A stretch of 64,000 nt of DNA, from the NCBI GenBank assembly GCA_018105865.1, contig CM030836.1:4521491-4585490 (forward strand). The letters run 5' to 3'. Position numbers and translations under genes: made by a program. A model generated the notes under the pieces. That model searched no databases. It had not been told where the DNA came from and was given only the letters and a program-made list of their open reading frames with translations. This document shows positions 1 through 13,720 of this stretch, one piece after another (the stretch's first letter is position 1; each line of letters opens with the position of its first letter). The DNA is from Metaphire vulgaris. Its lineage: Eukaryota; Annelida; Clitellata; Crassiclitellata; Megascolecidae.

Positions 1-269
1 TGTTGGAGCAGACATAAGCAAGAAATGTAGAAAACTGATTTTTAAAAGACCAAAAAGACTAGAATTCAATTCATATGATGGTCCGTGAACTGGTCAAGAA
101 ATGGCCATATCCACCAAAATTGTCAGCAAAAACATCATTCATACAGAAAAACAAATAAACAAAACTTAGCCCCAACATACTGTAAAACACAGGCCATTCA
201 GATGATGACACCCAACATATTTTATTTTCCACCCAGAAAAACAATCCCATCATCATCATCCCTCCATAG

Positions 270-2760
270 TCCATAAGGACCGTTCGGAGCCAACGGTGTA
301 AGATTGCTCGCCAACCCCTTTCCTTTCTTTGGCCATGAACCCATTTTGGGTGGTGTCAAGTCCCAGTCCATTCAAGAATGAAGAAATCTCATACCATTTG
401 ATCTGCCCATCATCACTGTCTTTATTATTCTGTCATCCTCATTCTGCAGATGTGTCCAAATATCCCTTTCTTTGATCTTTTCCACAACAGTCTTTGTTAG
501 TCCCAGGTCTTTGCAAATAGTATCATTTTTGATCATATCTTTATAACTTATTTTCAGCATTTTCCTATAACATTTCATTTCAAATGCGTTCAGTTTTAAT
601 CTGTCTTGTTTCTTCATGGTCCATGTCTCACATGCATACAGTAGGGTAGATATCACGCATGTGTCCATAATGTCTGTGCAAATGTTTTTACTTTTCATCA
701 TGTTCAAATTGGCAAAAGTACTGCTTCTTCTTCTTATCTCCTTGCTGCAGTCATTATCTTGGTTATTAGACTCAAGTAAATAAACTGATCAACACATTCC
801 AACTTTTCACCATCAACATGTATTTGAACTCCTTTGTTGTTTCCCATCACCATCACTTTTGTTTTGCTTCTGTTAATAAGTAATCCATAATCTTTGCTGG
901 TTTGGTATACCTCTGTGAGTTGCTTCTGCAGGTCTTCCTCACTCTCAGCCATTAATCAATGTCATCAATAAATCGAGGGTCTTTGATTTGCTCTCCCTGA
1001 ATCATTACACCTCCTTGTGTTTTGGCCTCCATTTTTTCCATAATGATTTCTAAGATGGCAACAAAGAACTCAAAAGATTCATATCCTTGTTTCGTTTTTA
1101 ACAACATATCATATAAACTTCTTATGGTTCTAATAAGTTTTTCTGGTGTTCCTAAACATGCCAGTGATCATTCATGCCATATGAATGAATGATAGACTCT
1201 TTGATTTGCCTAAAGCTATCAATCAATGGTTAGTATCTGTTGGATTGTACTACTAAAATTTTCATCGATTGCACCTCTTAACCTCTCCTGTATGATATTT
1301 AACATTATTTTGCACAGGTGTGGGGATGAGGGCTATTGTTCTATAATTTTCACATTTTGAAAGTCTCCTTTTTTCGGTAATGCTATTAAGATGGATTTGC
1401 ACCATTCTCTTGGCCATTTTCGGTTTCCCAAATTGTGCTTCAGATTTTCCACACTTCTTCAACTATAGACCTGCTTTTATCAGTTCTGCTGAAATCAGTG
1501 CCACAACTTTTGTTATTTCTTAGTCTTTTATTGCTCTTTCTAAAATTTCAAGATTCCATCTTTATTATCACATTCTGATGGTCTGCCATCTTTGACTTCA
1601 AGTCGTCCAAGATGTTGCTTCCATATGATCTGTGTAGAGTTCTCTGATGTATTCAACCCATCTTTTGGAATTTGATCTTCTTCTGTAAGCAATTTCCCTG
1701 CTTTGTCTTTTATGTTTCTTGGCAATGGTTTGAAATCTCCTGTAAGTTTCTTAATTAACTTGAATGCTTCTCTTGTTCTGTTGCTTCCAATTGTTTTATC
1801 ATTGTATCACATTGCTCCTCTATCCATTTCTTTTGTCTGATCTTGCACTCTTCTTTAAGCAAACAAATACTCGTCCGTATTTTTTCTGCTCCAGGCCTCT
1901 TTCTTAGTATTTTTCTTTCTTCCCACAGTTTTAATGTTTCACTACTTATCCATGGCTTCTTTGTCCTTTTTGTTTCTTCCATACCTTCTGCTGCCGTTGC
2001 CAACAGCTGTGTAAGCAAGTGTTCTTAAGTTTAAATCATCCTCAAATTCCGGGTTCTCCTCAATACGCTTTCTCACCATTTTGAACCTGTCATAGATCTT
2101 GGTTTTTGTTCTGATGTTTGGTTGTTTCCTCTTCAAAAAAGTTACATAAAACAAGTTGATGATCAGATGCAATGTCTGCACTGGGAAAGCTTATGAGTTA
2201 TCATGCTACGGAAATAAAGTCAATCATATTTTTGTTTGTCCATCTATGACCTCCATGTCCATTTGTGGTTACTGGTGCCCTGAAATTTGGTGTTTGCCAC
2301 ATATAATTTGTTTTGTTTTGCAAAGTCAAGAGTCTGTCCCTCTTTCATTTCTCTTTCCAATTCCAAATTTCCCATTACATCCTCAAATCCAATGTTATCA
2401 TTTCCAATTTTTGCATTCAGTCTCCTATAATGAATTTGATATCTTCTTTTGATATGTTTGCCATTTCTTCCTCTATTCCCATAGAAATTTTCCAACAACT
2501 GTTCATCACTATTGGTTGGTGCATATGCAGCAATAACAGTTATGTTCCTAAATCCTCTGAATCTAGCTTGCATTAATCTTTCACTTATAGGGTTGTACCC
2601 AATTATTTTGCCCTCTTTCCTAGCATCATAAACCCCATATTCATGCTTTTGTCCAAAAATCATATCTATCTCACCACTTCCAGTCCAACTTCAGAGACCA
2701 ATTATGTCATATTTGATTTTGTCAGTTCTTGTTTCTATTGCTTGCATTTCTATTCACATA
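270..2760 (-). mobile_element. RTE-like non-LTR retrotransposon, decayed, endonuclease to C-terminus
   Basis: Collinear minus-strand fragments in shifting frames spell an endonuclease (GFRNITVIAAYAPTNSDEQL, LNAKIGNDN, 2244-2663), a linker (KTKIYDRFK, KPWISSETL, 1755-2181), RT (CENYRTIALIP near 1350; KDYGLLINRSKTKVMVMGNN near 900) and the C-terminal segment with LLYACETWTMKKQDRLKLNA then FEMKCYRKMLKISYKDM (372-707). The 3' end abuts TGATGATGATG (about 245-260). Many stops and frameshifts make it dead. Confidence 0.85.
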
Positions 2761-2859
2761 TGCATCATTATATGAGCGATTATACGTCATATGTAAGTAA
2801 ATATGATCAAAATATACAAAACACATTCATAATTTCAGAACTTAAGAATCCCCATTATG

Positions 2860-3345
2860 TCATGTCACGCCGTCGTCACTTGGCGACGGTTGGCTACAAG
2901 AATGGGTCAGTGTTCTCCATCGCGATCTGACTTATGCTGTGCGTAGTAGACAGTCACCATAAAGGCCAGTCCACGTCGTAATGTTGTCAATCCAGCATAT
3001 CCTTGGTCGCCCTCGTCTTCTGTTTCCTTCAACAAGTCCTGTGATCACGCTGCTCTCAATGGTGTCTTGTGGTTGTCTTATCACATGCCCAAAGTAACTC
3101 AGTTTCCTTGTTTCACGTGATTCAGTAGTTCTTTTTCTGTTTTGGCCATGTTGTAAACTTTCTCATTAGTTATTAGTTTTGTCCATGGTATGCGTAGAAG
3201 TTTTCTTATGCACTTGTTCTCAAAGGCCCATATGTGTTTTTCTTCTTCTTTTCTTAACGTCCACGATTCGCATCCAATGCCATCCATATGTCGCCACTGG
3301 CCATCCCCATTATAGGACTTGACTATTAAAGACTTCATCTATTCA
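2860..3345 (-). mobile_element. RTE-like LINE C-terminal fragment
   Basis: The minus frame gives ESWTLRKEEEKHIWAFENKC and IRKLLRIPWTKLITNEKVY, then (frameshifted) GHVIRQPQDT and RPRICWIDN towards 2880. These are typical LINE C-terminal motifs. It is a separate, 5'-truncated copy from the element at 270-2760. Confidence 0.75.
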
Positions 3346-3904
3346 ATATATGCATCAATCAAATTCACCGTTACCAACAACTGATTTCTAAATTCATACA
3401 CCAATCAAGACAGGAAAGTTGCTATTTTAACACAGAGTATTTGAGCATAGTTTGCTTAAATATTTCCCTTAAGTTACAGTAAAATGACACAAAATGGGTT
3501 AAAGTGACCAGTCTTTAGAGATGTTACAGAACAATGCAACAAATGAATGCCTGGAGGTTCAATAGACCACAGCAGGCAAAGACATCAACAAGACATTTGA
3601 AAACATCTAAGCAATTAAGCTGAATACTGAGATCACCAGTGATGTCCAGTGGCTTAACAATAAAATAAACTATAAAACATAGTGAAGTAATGTTAACCAG
3701 GTGCCTACGAGCAAAAACTGCATCTACTGAAAAGTATAATTTAAATTTTAACCCCAAAATTTAACCAGACAGGAAAATAATTCACCCAATATATTGTATA
3801 TAAGTAGATGATAGACAATAGCATAAATCAAAGCATTTTAGTTCAAGTAGACAAATATATTACTAGAATGAAATCTACAAAATGCAATGCTGCAAAGGAA
3901 TAAG
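3346..3904. other. No gene or repeat recognised
   Basis: AT-rich sequence; the longest frame (minus, 3524-3757) resembles nothing I know. Confidence 0.5.
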
Positions 3905-4320
3905 AAATCTTATATAATAAAGGGCTTCTGTACTATGCCATGGTATGGCCAATAGCAACATTTGACTTCGAGAGCTGGACATTGGCAAAAAAAGACAAAC
4001 TCACATAGAGGCTTTCGAGTTGAAAGGATTCCAAATATCAGAAAATCCTATTGGATAATGTCAAAAGAAGAAAACTTACATATTTTGGGCACATGGTAAG
4101 AAAGCAAGGGGATTGTCTTGAGAAAGCGATCCCACAAGGTACAATTCCAGGAATTTGAGCTCAAGGTAGGCCAAGGATAACCTGGTTCAACAATCCAAAC
4201 TTGGACGGGACTTACAACATACCAAGCCATGAAAAGGCAACTAACAATAGGCAGCAATAGAAAGGGATAGTCCATAGTGTGACCAACCCTCGGAGTGAGG
4301 AAGGCTTAAGAAGAAGAAGT
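3905..4320 (+). mobile_element. LINE C-terminal relic
   Basis: Plus-strand fragments (LTYFGHMVRKQGDCLEKAI, GRPRITWFNNPNLDGTYN, VTNPRSEEG) match the C-terminal tail of RTE/Jockey-like LINEs in several frames. It ends in AAGAAGAAG. Confidence 0.65.
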
Positions 4321-5514
4321 ACTATTCACACACCTGGATTTGGAGAAGGCATTTGAAAGAGTCCAAAGTTGAAAGACAAGCATAATAGAAAGCTTCATCA
4401 ATGATGAATCATCATCCTTGCTAAGTGCTCAATGCTGAAGCCTATCTTATCTATAGAAAAAAACAGACTAGATAACATAATGCACCTCTTGCATGATCAT
4501 CTTGATCGGTCTAAAGTACCACAGCAAATAACATCAAGCTGTCTGCTTCACATGCAAAGAATGAGAAGGCTTGGTTACAGCTTATCTTGAGGAATCTTGT
4601 TAGCTTGGTTACAACTTATCTTGAGGAATCTTGTTAGCTTGCAACTGCCTACAGAAACTATGGCCTAGGTCAAGTCAGGCTTCAAAACCTGAGGAGACAA
4701 GGATTGCCATAAAGTTTGAAGAATATTTTCTTAGTAATGCATGTCAAAAATATGAAACCAACTGCCAAAGCAGTTAAGAAAATCTTATTTCTAGACAGTT
4801 TCGAGCAATGGTCATAACCACATCTATTGTGAGCATCTTTTTTTCAATATGTTCAGCACCCTCTTCTGTGATATCATTCTGTGAATGGCACTGTATAAAA
4901 TGACTTAACAATGTTAGGCCTATAAAAATGCCAAGTACACCTAGTGAGGTGGCAATGGCTTCAGGCTTCAAAACCTGAGGCAATGTGCATTGTACAGTGA
5001 TGCATATACACTGCGATATGAACTGGTCAAAGCAACTGATTCAAGGACCCGGTAGATTACATCAAGGTTTTGTTTTAAGAAAACTCAACTCAGCCTATAA
5101 CCATCATGCAGGAACAAGTGACCAGACGATTTTTTAAACCAGCAACAGATAGTAGTACTGAGAAAATGTTACACTCAATTAAATCCAAAACTCTTCATAA
5201 GAGCAATCTTGAACGCGCACCCCTTAAATCTTTAGAGAAAAGTGAAATTGGTAAAAATTAAGATAACTTAAGTGAGACAGCCAGGCTGCCTATTTTGCAT
5301 ATAAATACAAAATACAAAAACAAAATTCTGCTACCTACATGACACACGTCATTCCTTTAAATCCATCATAACAATATTTTCCTCAGATGGAAAAGTTTTA
5401 CATAAATAATCCACAAGATTACATTTCAGTCTTTAAATAAACAACACAAACTGCTTCTCTTAAAATAAATAAGTTAGCATTCTTCAGCTTATATTTAAGC
5501 TTGTCATTATCATT
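4321..5514. other. Unassigned; contains a 42-bp tandem duplication and a separated 20-bp direct repeat
   Basis: TTGGTTACAGCTTATCTTGA and following bases (near 4572-4655) are duplicated in tandem at about 42 bp. TCAGGCTTCAAAACCTGAGG occurs near 4676 and again near 4960, bracketing about 280 bp. No coding signal is recognised; the frame at 4774-4983 is not similar to a family I know. Confidence 0.5.
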
Positions 5515-5835
5515 ACTGAGCTTTTCAAATCACCCTCTTCCACTGCACATCACCTGCTCCACTCCACTGATCAGAAGAATGTTTATGTCCCCAGATCACG
5601 CACTGCTCTTACTCAGCATCGAGCCTTTGCAGTGACTGGACCCTCCCTCTGGAATGCCTTGAACCCATCCATTCGAGCCTCACTTCTTACTTCCTCACTC
5701 TGTTCAATGCAAAAGCTAAAGTCCCACTACTTTATCGTGCGACTCCAATGCCAGGACCACCTCTGAGTAGAAATATAAGAGGCACTATATAAATGCTATA
5801 TTAAATTACATTACATCAGATGTATGAGTATGAAC
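5515..5835 (+). mobile_element. CR1/L2-like LINE 3' end
   Basis: Fragments HLLHSTDQKNVYVPRSRTAL and HRAFAVTGPSLWNALNPSIR are the conserved C-terminus of CR1/L2/Rex-type LINEs. The 3' part holds AGGCACTATATAAATGCTAT, the variant 3' tail seen in other elements here. Confidence 0.75.
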
Positions 5836-7020
5836 AATCACTTTCATCTCGTTGTGAATTAGATCATTCATTTTTATCTATTTACCACAGACAAATTTTA
5901 TAGTGCCATAACACAATTTCAGCTATCATAAATTACATAATATTAAATTACAAATCATCATCTTACTCGGACTTCCTGTCAGCCAGCTAAACCGTCTTCA
6001 GATGGTGAACAATCATCTTTGGAATGAGCACACCGTCAAACTTCACTGGCTCCGGTTCCGGGCGTATAACACAAGATTGCTGGTTTATTTAGACCCTTTC
6101 TGCCCGATTCTGTATCGTCTGATCGGCGCCGCAGCAACAAAGCAGCCGTTCTCAATTGGTGGTTCCACCCCGGAGGACAGCAAAATTTGGGGATCGGTCT
6201 GTTTAAAAAACGTACATTCCTGAACTGTTCACTAGTGCATCTCCTATTAGGGACAACATTGAATATGAAATTGTCAGAATTAATAATAATAATAATAGCA
6301 AAGGCCAAAGTCAAAGGTGCTGTAGACAACATTGACAAGTCAATGCAGAACACAAGATGTCGGTCTTGAATATCAGTTCAGGTGGCAAAAACGAGTTCAC
6401 TGCCATTACAAAATCCAGCCATGAACCCTTCGTAAGGCAGTATTCCACACGAAAAACTTTCACAACATTAAAGCTGCATTATCTATTCTTTTCAAATTTG
6501 AGCATGAACAAATAATGATAATATAAATAATTAATAATATCTTTGCCACAAAGGTAGTCTGAGATACAAAACTAGCCTGGCTCAGGCTTGGCTGTTTGAC
6601 TATTTTTACATTCCTTATCCAATCAACCCACTGGGTATTTCACAAAATTCCCAATGGCGATTCCACAGCAGCTTCTTCAGAACATCTTAGAACTGGTCAA
6701 AACTGCCAACCTGTGTCACTCGACAATGACTAACAATTTGAATAATTATATAATAAACACATCATCAATTCTCTCAATCAAACTCTTTCATTTTGCATAT
6801 AATCTCTGGCCTACTACAGCTTCATATTTAACAGTCTGATAACCTGCAGCACCTTTACTGTAAAGAGCATCAAAACAAATCCAGTACTAATCAACAAGTG
6901 AGAATAATTCCTCCCGACCCATTAACAAAATAATTATCATTGAATATCACAGTGTCCTTTAAGGTGTCCTAATTCTTCCTGATTTAGACAGAATATCAGA
7001 GGCATCACACATTAAAATTT
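5836..7020. other. No gene recognised; intergenic or spectraplakin intron
   Basis: A short AAT run lies near 6283-6296. The frame at 6002-6223 has no recognised similarity. I searched for the next CH2 exon here and did not find it. Confidence 0.4.
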
Positions 7021-7023
7021 CAC

Positions 7024-7116
7024 CTGAAAATGAAGAATGAAAGTCCAAATGAGACCAAGAGTGAGTTTTGGATTGCCATCAACAATTTCATCAGCACGAA
7101 TGTTAACCAGCTTAAT
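7024..7116 (-). CDS. MACF1/DST: Spectraplakin exon 5 (CH1-CH2 junction), 93 bp
   Basis: The acceptor TTATTACTTTGCAG precedes ATTAAGCTGG; the donor GTGAAATTT follows CAG at 7024. It encodes [15 protein letters not shown] then [16 protein letters not shown]. This is the highly conserved segment that closes CH1 and opens CH2 in plakins and related spectrin-superfamily proteins. It is 31 codons long and phase 0 at both ends. The intron separating it from exon 4 is about 12.1 kb and holds the nested TE complex. The next CH2 exon was not found between 1 and 7023 and probably lies outside the window. Confidence 0.93.
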
Positions 7117-10100
7117 CTGCAAAGTAATAAAGTAGTTTAACTTAAAACATATTCTTCAAACAATGACTTTTGTAAATTACAATAATACTTAATTAAATTC
7201 AGAACCATCTTTAATTTGATAAAGTTACCTTGTTAGTGTTCTGGAATGAGCAGAAGCACAGTACTTTGTGGTTCTGAATAAGCCACATTTACACATTCAC
7301 TGTTGCTGTAATAACTCCCTGCAAGCCAATTTGCCAATTACTGCCCATGATATGTAAAGGATGAGATGTCCTGTCCCGGGCAGGGAAAGTGCCAAATAAG
7401 TGCTAATTTAAATAATTTAAACTGCATGGTTCCTTTGGGCTCTTCACTGATTTACAAATTCAGTGCATCTCAAATATCAACTTCATACTATTCATCTGCA
7501 AATGCTGTATGAATTTAGAGGCTACAGTGTGCCTCAGGTGTCTGCACTCATCATGCATGAAATCTTACAGATGAATCATCTCTGCCACAATTTCCTCAAA
7601 ACCACAAGACACGACAGTCATTGAATGCTATGTGCCAACTGCTGACAAACCAGATGACCAGTAACAACATTCTATAGTGAACTACAACACATCACGGTAG
7701 AGACATGCAAACAAAATATACTTAGTTTAACAGGTGACTTCAATGTAAAAGTTGGTGCAAATGCAAAAGAAAAAGGATATCCTAGGGATTTATGGATATG
7801 GCAACAGAAACTATAGAGACTAAATCCTAGTTGACTCTTGCACCAAGCACAACAATCTGCTGCTCAGTCCATCGTCACAATATCCTCACAGTATAAGACA
7901 ACTTCAATGCAATAACTGGTCACTCCACTCACATGAATAGGGTGGTTCACCCCATTCCTCTGGGATGCCCAATGACAACTTGGACCACCATCTGTCTCAT
8001 TGCACCCTCCACGGCTTTACCATACTTGGGCTTTGGTTCAGACGACTCAATGTTCATGCCAGACGTGGTTACAAAGTCTAAACAAAGAAGGAAGATCGAC
8101 TATAGATGTCCTCATCTAACAAAATGAAAGTACCGTATTTCATGCACATACCGTGCATAGTACACACGATTTTGCAAACCATGGAGGGGCCGTGCGATAT
8201 ATTTGAGTGCGTGGTATATAAAAAATTATTTCACTTGTACAGTACCTTAGCAATATTTGTATAAAGAGCGTCACCAGAAGTAGAAGGGAATGAATAAAAC
8301 CATAAGGCTAAGATATAGCGGTATATAGCGCAAAGCTAAGCCAATCAAAGACTAAGGATACACAAAGAGCTACAAGTGAAATCTTTCTTTTGGAAAAAAT
8401 TTATATTCAAATAAGAATTGTATAACTGCCATTAAAATAATGACCTATCAAATGATTTTTTAAAATGATTTTAAAAAAATTAATTGTTGAAATAAAAGAA
8501 TAAGATAAGTTGTTCATATTGTTTCTTAATTAATTAAGTTAATATTTCATTATGGCGCTTTCCAACTGCATTCCACGTGCATTCACATGCGTTGGAAAAT
8601 CGTCATTCTCGGCAGTTTGTTGGCATCTTGTGCTTGGTTTTAGCGCTAAACGTGCAGACTTCTTGTCATTTTGGGTGGTCCTCTGCACTTCCTTTGGGCA
8701 GATTTTGACGTATTTGGTCATTCACAGTTGAGTGTCTGGACTGCTATTAAGGACCAGTTGACGTGGCCAGTAGAATTCTAGACTAGATACACGCTCGAGA
8801 ATGCTACGATGCTATCTCAGGCTATTGAATTTTCACCGAGACCTCAGGTGAGTCATTCATAAATAATGCAAAATTAACTGCAATTTGATCAATCAAGCAT
8901 TAGCTAACGAAAGCTCTAAATAACTAGAAGTTCTAACGAAAGCCTTAAATATTTAGAATTTGCTAATGAAAGAGCACTAACTATTAGCTAAAATTTGCTA
9001 ACGAAAGCTCTAAATAACTAGAATTCGCTAACGAAAGTGCTGAGTAAGTAGGATTTGCTAATGACAGCACTAAATAGCTAGAATTCACTAATGAGGCTAG
9101 TATTCGCTAATGAAAGCACCAAATAGCTAGAATTTGCTAACGAAAGAGCACTAAATAATTAGAAATCACTAAAGAAATTAGAATTCGCTAATGAAAGCAT
9201 TAAATAACTAGAATTTGCTAACAAAAGCGCTAAATAACTAGAATTTGTATATGCTTGAAAATACAGTATGCCTTTTAAATCAAATCTCTGCACATTTAAT
9301 GAGGAATGGAATGCCAAGAACTGTCAGACCACCTACAAGTTGTTACTAAACTCACAGCATGGGAAACCTGAGAGGGATAACAGGCTTCCACAGCCCTTTG
9401 ATGTCCAACTAGTACAGTGCTCACCAGGACCTCTCAGAGGCCATCAAAGGCACAGTGAGCAGTAAAAATTGCACCATATCATTATTGAGTCAGCCAATGA
9501 AATCATGGGTCCTTAGAGAAATATTAACAATTACCTCGTGACACATTTGAGATCATAGAATTGAAGTCAGAGGTCAGAATCAGGAATGATCAGCCCGAGA
9601 GAAAGCAATTACATGGAATTGTCAAGGCAAAGGCAGACAGGACTGCACATCTATCCAAAATAACTGTGGGAGTGAAAGACGATTTCCATTACAATCATAC
9701 CAGATCTGACTTCAGGACCATAAAAACCTTGTCCAGTAATTGCAATTCACTGCCTGAATTGTCCACATAATTCAACAAATCAGATGGATTCCCTGCACCA
9801 TGGAAATGTTTCTCTGCCACTTCTAGATGACCTCTGGTGTGAGACGGCTGTGTACTTGCTCCTGGCCTCTTTTGCACTGCAATTGACTGGAACCTGGAAC
9901 ATCTGGCATCAGTGACTGGTATAACTCACTTCACTGATCTCACATAAGCAGACAGCACAGCACTATTATGCATACCATAAAAACACCCATCTCCTTATAT
10001 CAATACAAATGGAACCTTTGATTACTTCCATTTAGATGACTTCTTCCCACCATCCAGCAAAGCACTGATCAGACTCAATATTTAGCAGATCATTTCCCTT

Positions 10101-13100
10101 ATCCAAACTGCCCAAGATCCAAACATCCATAAATGAAGTACCTGCAGCAAGCTTTATAATGGGTGGACTAAAAACTTAAATAACTACAGTACTGATCGAT
10201 TTTGATTCAAGTGCTGGTTAAGGCTGTCAAATATTTTTAAAGCTGCCTGCGAACCCAAATTAGCATAACCTCTATTATGGCCTCTTATCTCTACACCCAA
10301 CTAAATAACCACAGTCACTTCCGGTCACTGCAACTAATGATACACCATCCCGACCCTTAAGTCACAACCCCTCCGATCACTGCACCCAATGAACTAAAAA
10401 CTAAACTAACCACTATAAAACTAATTAAGTAAGTAAGTAAAATCTTGTGGATTCTATAGCGCCTTGGAAAGCAGCACAACACTAGCTGCTTATTCTTAGG
10501 CGTTCAGTCTTTCTTAAAATAGCTATATGGAAGGTATATGATCAGCAAGGCAATAGTCAACATCTGAAGGGCAGTGAGGCTATTTGTTACAGTTATGGAG
10601 GAAATGATTTTAGAAAAAGGAAGGATTTAAGCTTAGACCTGAAGACTTGAGGAGATAGTGCAGGAATTATAGGAACTGAGGATTCTATCCTGATAGAATC
10701 ATTAGTTGCAGCCTGAGAGTTAGTGTGGTACTGGTCGCTCCAGAGGAAGAGTTTGACACAGTGGTGTAGCTAAGGAGGGGTTTTGGTGGTTAAAACCCCC
10801 TTGGTTGCCCAACCCAAAATTTAATTTATTGCATATTATTATTCCGTGGGTGGAGGGGCGCAAAAATCGGGTTTAAGGTAGCAAAAAAGAAAAAATAAGC
10901 AAATAAAAATATCAATATAATTGTATGTGCTCATATAGCTATGTAACTAACTTAATCAAGTAAAATAATAGGTGACGACACTTTTTGCTTGTCAGAATTT
11001 TTCGCGAAGTTGGGAATGGTCAATGGTCATAATTCTCCTTCGAGAAATTCTGGCTATGCCACTGGTTTGACATGACTGTTTGGTTCATGTTTCCACCATA
11101 CCTGTACCCAATTTTACTGCCCGGGCAATAGGAAGCCAACAGGTACCCAAGCTCCTACCAGTTACCCGTTGCCACCCCTAGTGCTGTTCATTGTCTACCT
11201 AGATAAAGTGCACAATATATGCAGAAAATATGCAAATTATTTGCGAGGAATTACAATTCAGAACAATTTCTCAATTGGCACAGCATGAATATTTATAAGA
11301 AATAAATAATAAAGCCTTTGATTGCCTTGTCTCAATAAGCTCTAAACAAAAATCCTCTTCTCAATAACAAAGTTTAAGAGCTCTAATATTATTAGTTTAT
11401 CTGCTACTTTCACTGCAGAACCTCTGAGATATTTGCTCCAAAGTCATTTACTGGTTCATGTCAAATAACAACTTATAAGAAGCTTTGAAGCTAAAGTGTG
11501 AGGTTGGCCTTGGGGGCGAGCAGTACGGGCAGCCACCTGGGGTCTTCCACTTTTAATAAATACTTTAAAAAATTTTTTAGCAACAAATAATTTACAGTTG
11601 TACAATTAAATTAATGAAGTATCGTTTTATCATTTATAGGTACTGCTTTGGATTAACTGGTATTCCCTAACTAGCTTTTGGGTGCTTTAGAAATATTCAT
11701 TGCTTACTTACCTACCAAAATATACATGTACACACACTGCATTGCATGATTCATTTATGACATGCTGTAACATTTTAGCCAAAAAGAAGTTTCATTGGTA
11801 CTAAGTATCATCTTATAGTATAGTATAGTATACTGGACTATTTATATAGCGCTGTAAACATAACATAACCAAACACAAGGGCGCTTTACAGGGGGTATGA
11901 CTTCCTAAACAGATGGCTTTTTAGTCTGCTTTTGAAGATGGGCTGAGCTATTCTCGGCATACAGACAGTACGGGAGACGAAAAACGATTCAACACGTAAA
12001 ACGCGTGCATGGCGGCCAGAAGGCGCCAGTTCAATGTTCTTACAATTTGTTTGTAATCTTTTAGCCATTTAAATGAATTATTAATTTCTCATTAATTCAT
12101 AAACCCATTTTGCAATATCCTATTTGAGTGATGCAAACTGTTCAACTACTGACTCACTACATTATTTTAAAAATTGTATTATAATCATGAGTGATTAACA
12201 TCAAATAAAAAGTAAGTGTACACTCAAAAGTGGTTGCTTGAAACACACACACACACAAGCATAGACAGGAGATATTAACTAAAAAGAGAAAAGGCAAATC
12301 AAAAAAGTTCTTATTTCTATGAGTGCTGCTTCAAAATATCACAACGAATCAATGAGTGAGCGACAGTGACGAAATTGTTGAAAGATTGCACATGGAAGAA
12401 TCTAGAGACTGATTAAAACAATGAAGATGCCGATAGAATTGTGTTTGGAGCGGGAGAGGTGCCTCAAGTTAGAGGACGTTGCATGGAATTCACGCAATTG
12501 CGATCTCTGGCCAACCCAACTGACAGATCAGCAGCGAACAGAAATCGTATGAAATGGTCCCGTGCAAGTGCTAGATTATGACTTCCCTGTTTATAGTGAA
12601 AATCTAAAATGTTCTGCAATTCCAGGAAACTGCCAAACAATGGTGCTGTGGATCATCAGTGGCTGGTTTATTCACAGGTTTCTGTTGCAAATTGTTTGCA
12701 AAAGGACATATTAAGTTGAATTCAGAAGATATGTTGAATTGGAAGCACATGAGCAATTATCTGAAAGCTCATGATGTATCAAAGTCTCATATTGATGCAT
12801 ACAAGACATGGTTAGAATCTGAAAACAGATTGGAAGCATAAGCAACAATTGATACAACTGCTTATAATAGACAGCAAGAGAAATCACTGAAATTACATCA
12901 GAAATTGAGTTTGATGATCTTAAGAAGGCATTCATGACAGTGCCCAGACTAAAATTTTAAATTTGGTACATTTTTCTGAAAACAAATTTGATTATTTCAA
13001 TGTTACAATTTACATGTTGAGATAGTAAATACATTTTGATATTATGATATACAAGAGAGTTACATTATAATGTTACACAGCTATGGTGGATGACAGGGCA

Positions 13101-13682
13101 TTCCATATTGTACTTACAAGGACCTCCCACCTCAAAAGGTGGGCCCTGATGACTGGACCTCCCACAATGTACTTGCCCAGGCCTCCTGCTAAAGTGTAAC
13201 TAAAGAATTATGGCAAAAAGGTTGCTGCACTTAGAAAATAGTCGACAAAATCCTAAAGCAGATTCAAAAAGAATTTCAAACAAAAGCTAAACTGCTTTTT
13301 TAGGATTGAGGTACTGTATTTTCATGCGTATAAGACACACCCAATTATAAGACGGCAGGTTTTCATGATTTGTGTTCAAAAAATTATCGATAAGATGCCC
13401 CCATATATAAGATGTACAAAGAGTCAAATACTGAGTTTCTATTCAGAAACCTGGCTAAATACAATCCTATCTCACCTGAATGTGGCTGCCTGCAGAGAGG
13501 AAGTGTGCGAGAGAGAGATTGCCTTGAATTGAAAGGGTTCAGTCAACTGTCATACTGCTAAAAATACCTACTTCAATAATTTAAGCACCTAACACCAAAT
13601 CTTTATTCAGTAACCCAACCAATTACAATCATCTTTCATTTCCATGCTGCTGCCAGCTGAGAGAGAGAGAGAGAAAAAAAAA

Positions 13683-13720
<38 letters not shown>

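Larger units (their letters stand above)
7500..10210 (+). mobile_element. Non-LTR retrotransposon relic split by a DNA element
   Basis: The left half (7500-8130) carries endonuclease remains: [16 protein letters not shown] sequence near 7630 and [18 protein letters not shown] near 7730. The right half (9269-10210) continues with a linker ([20 protein letters not shown]) and RT remains, including a [19 protein letters not shown] block before a degenerate ADDTALL-type catalytic motif near 9940. The halves are separated by the TA-flanked element at 8133-9266. Stops and frameshifts are frequent. Confidence 0.65.

Noticed and set aside
6002..6353. Overlapping ORFs of 73 and 105 codons
   Set aside because: No recognisable domain, no splice sites, opposite strands equally open.
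1..7020. Next spectraplakin CH2 exon (WSQRxVEGYPG-type)
   Set aside because: Searched by eye on the minus strand and not found.
8890..9248. CRISPR-like or regulatory array
   Set aside because: Degenerate head-to-tail minisatellite within a MITE, no unique spacers.
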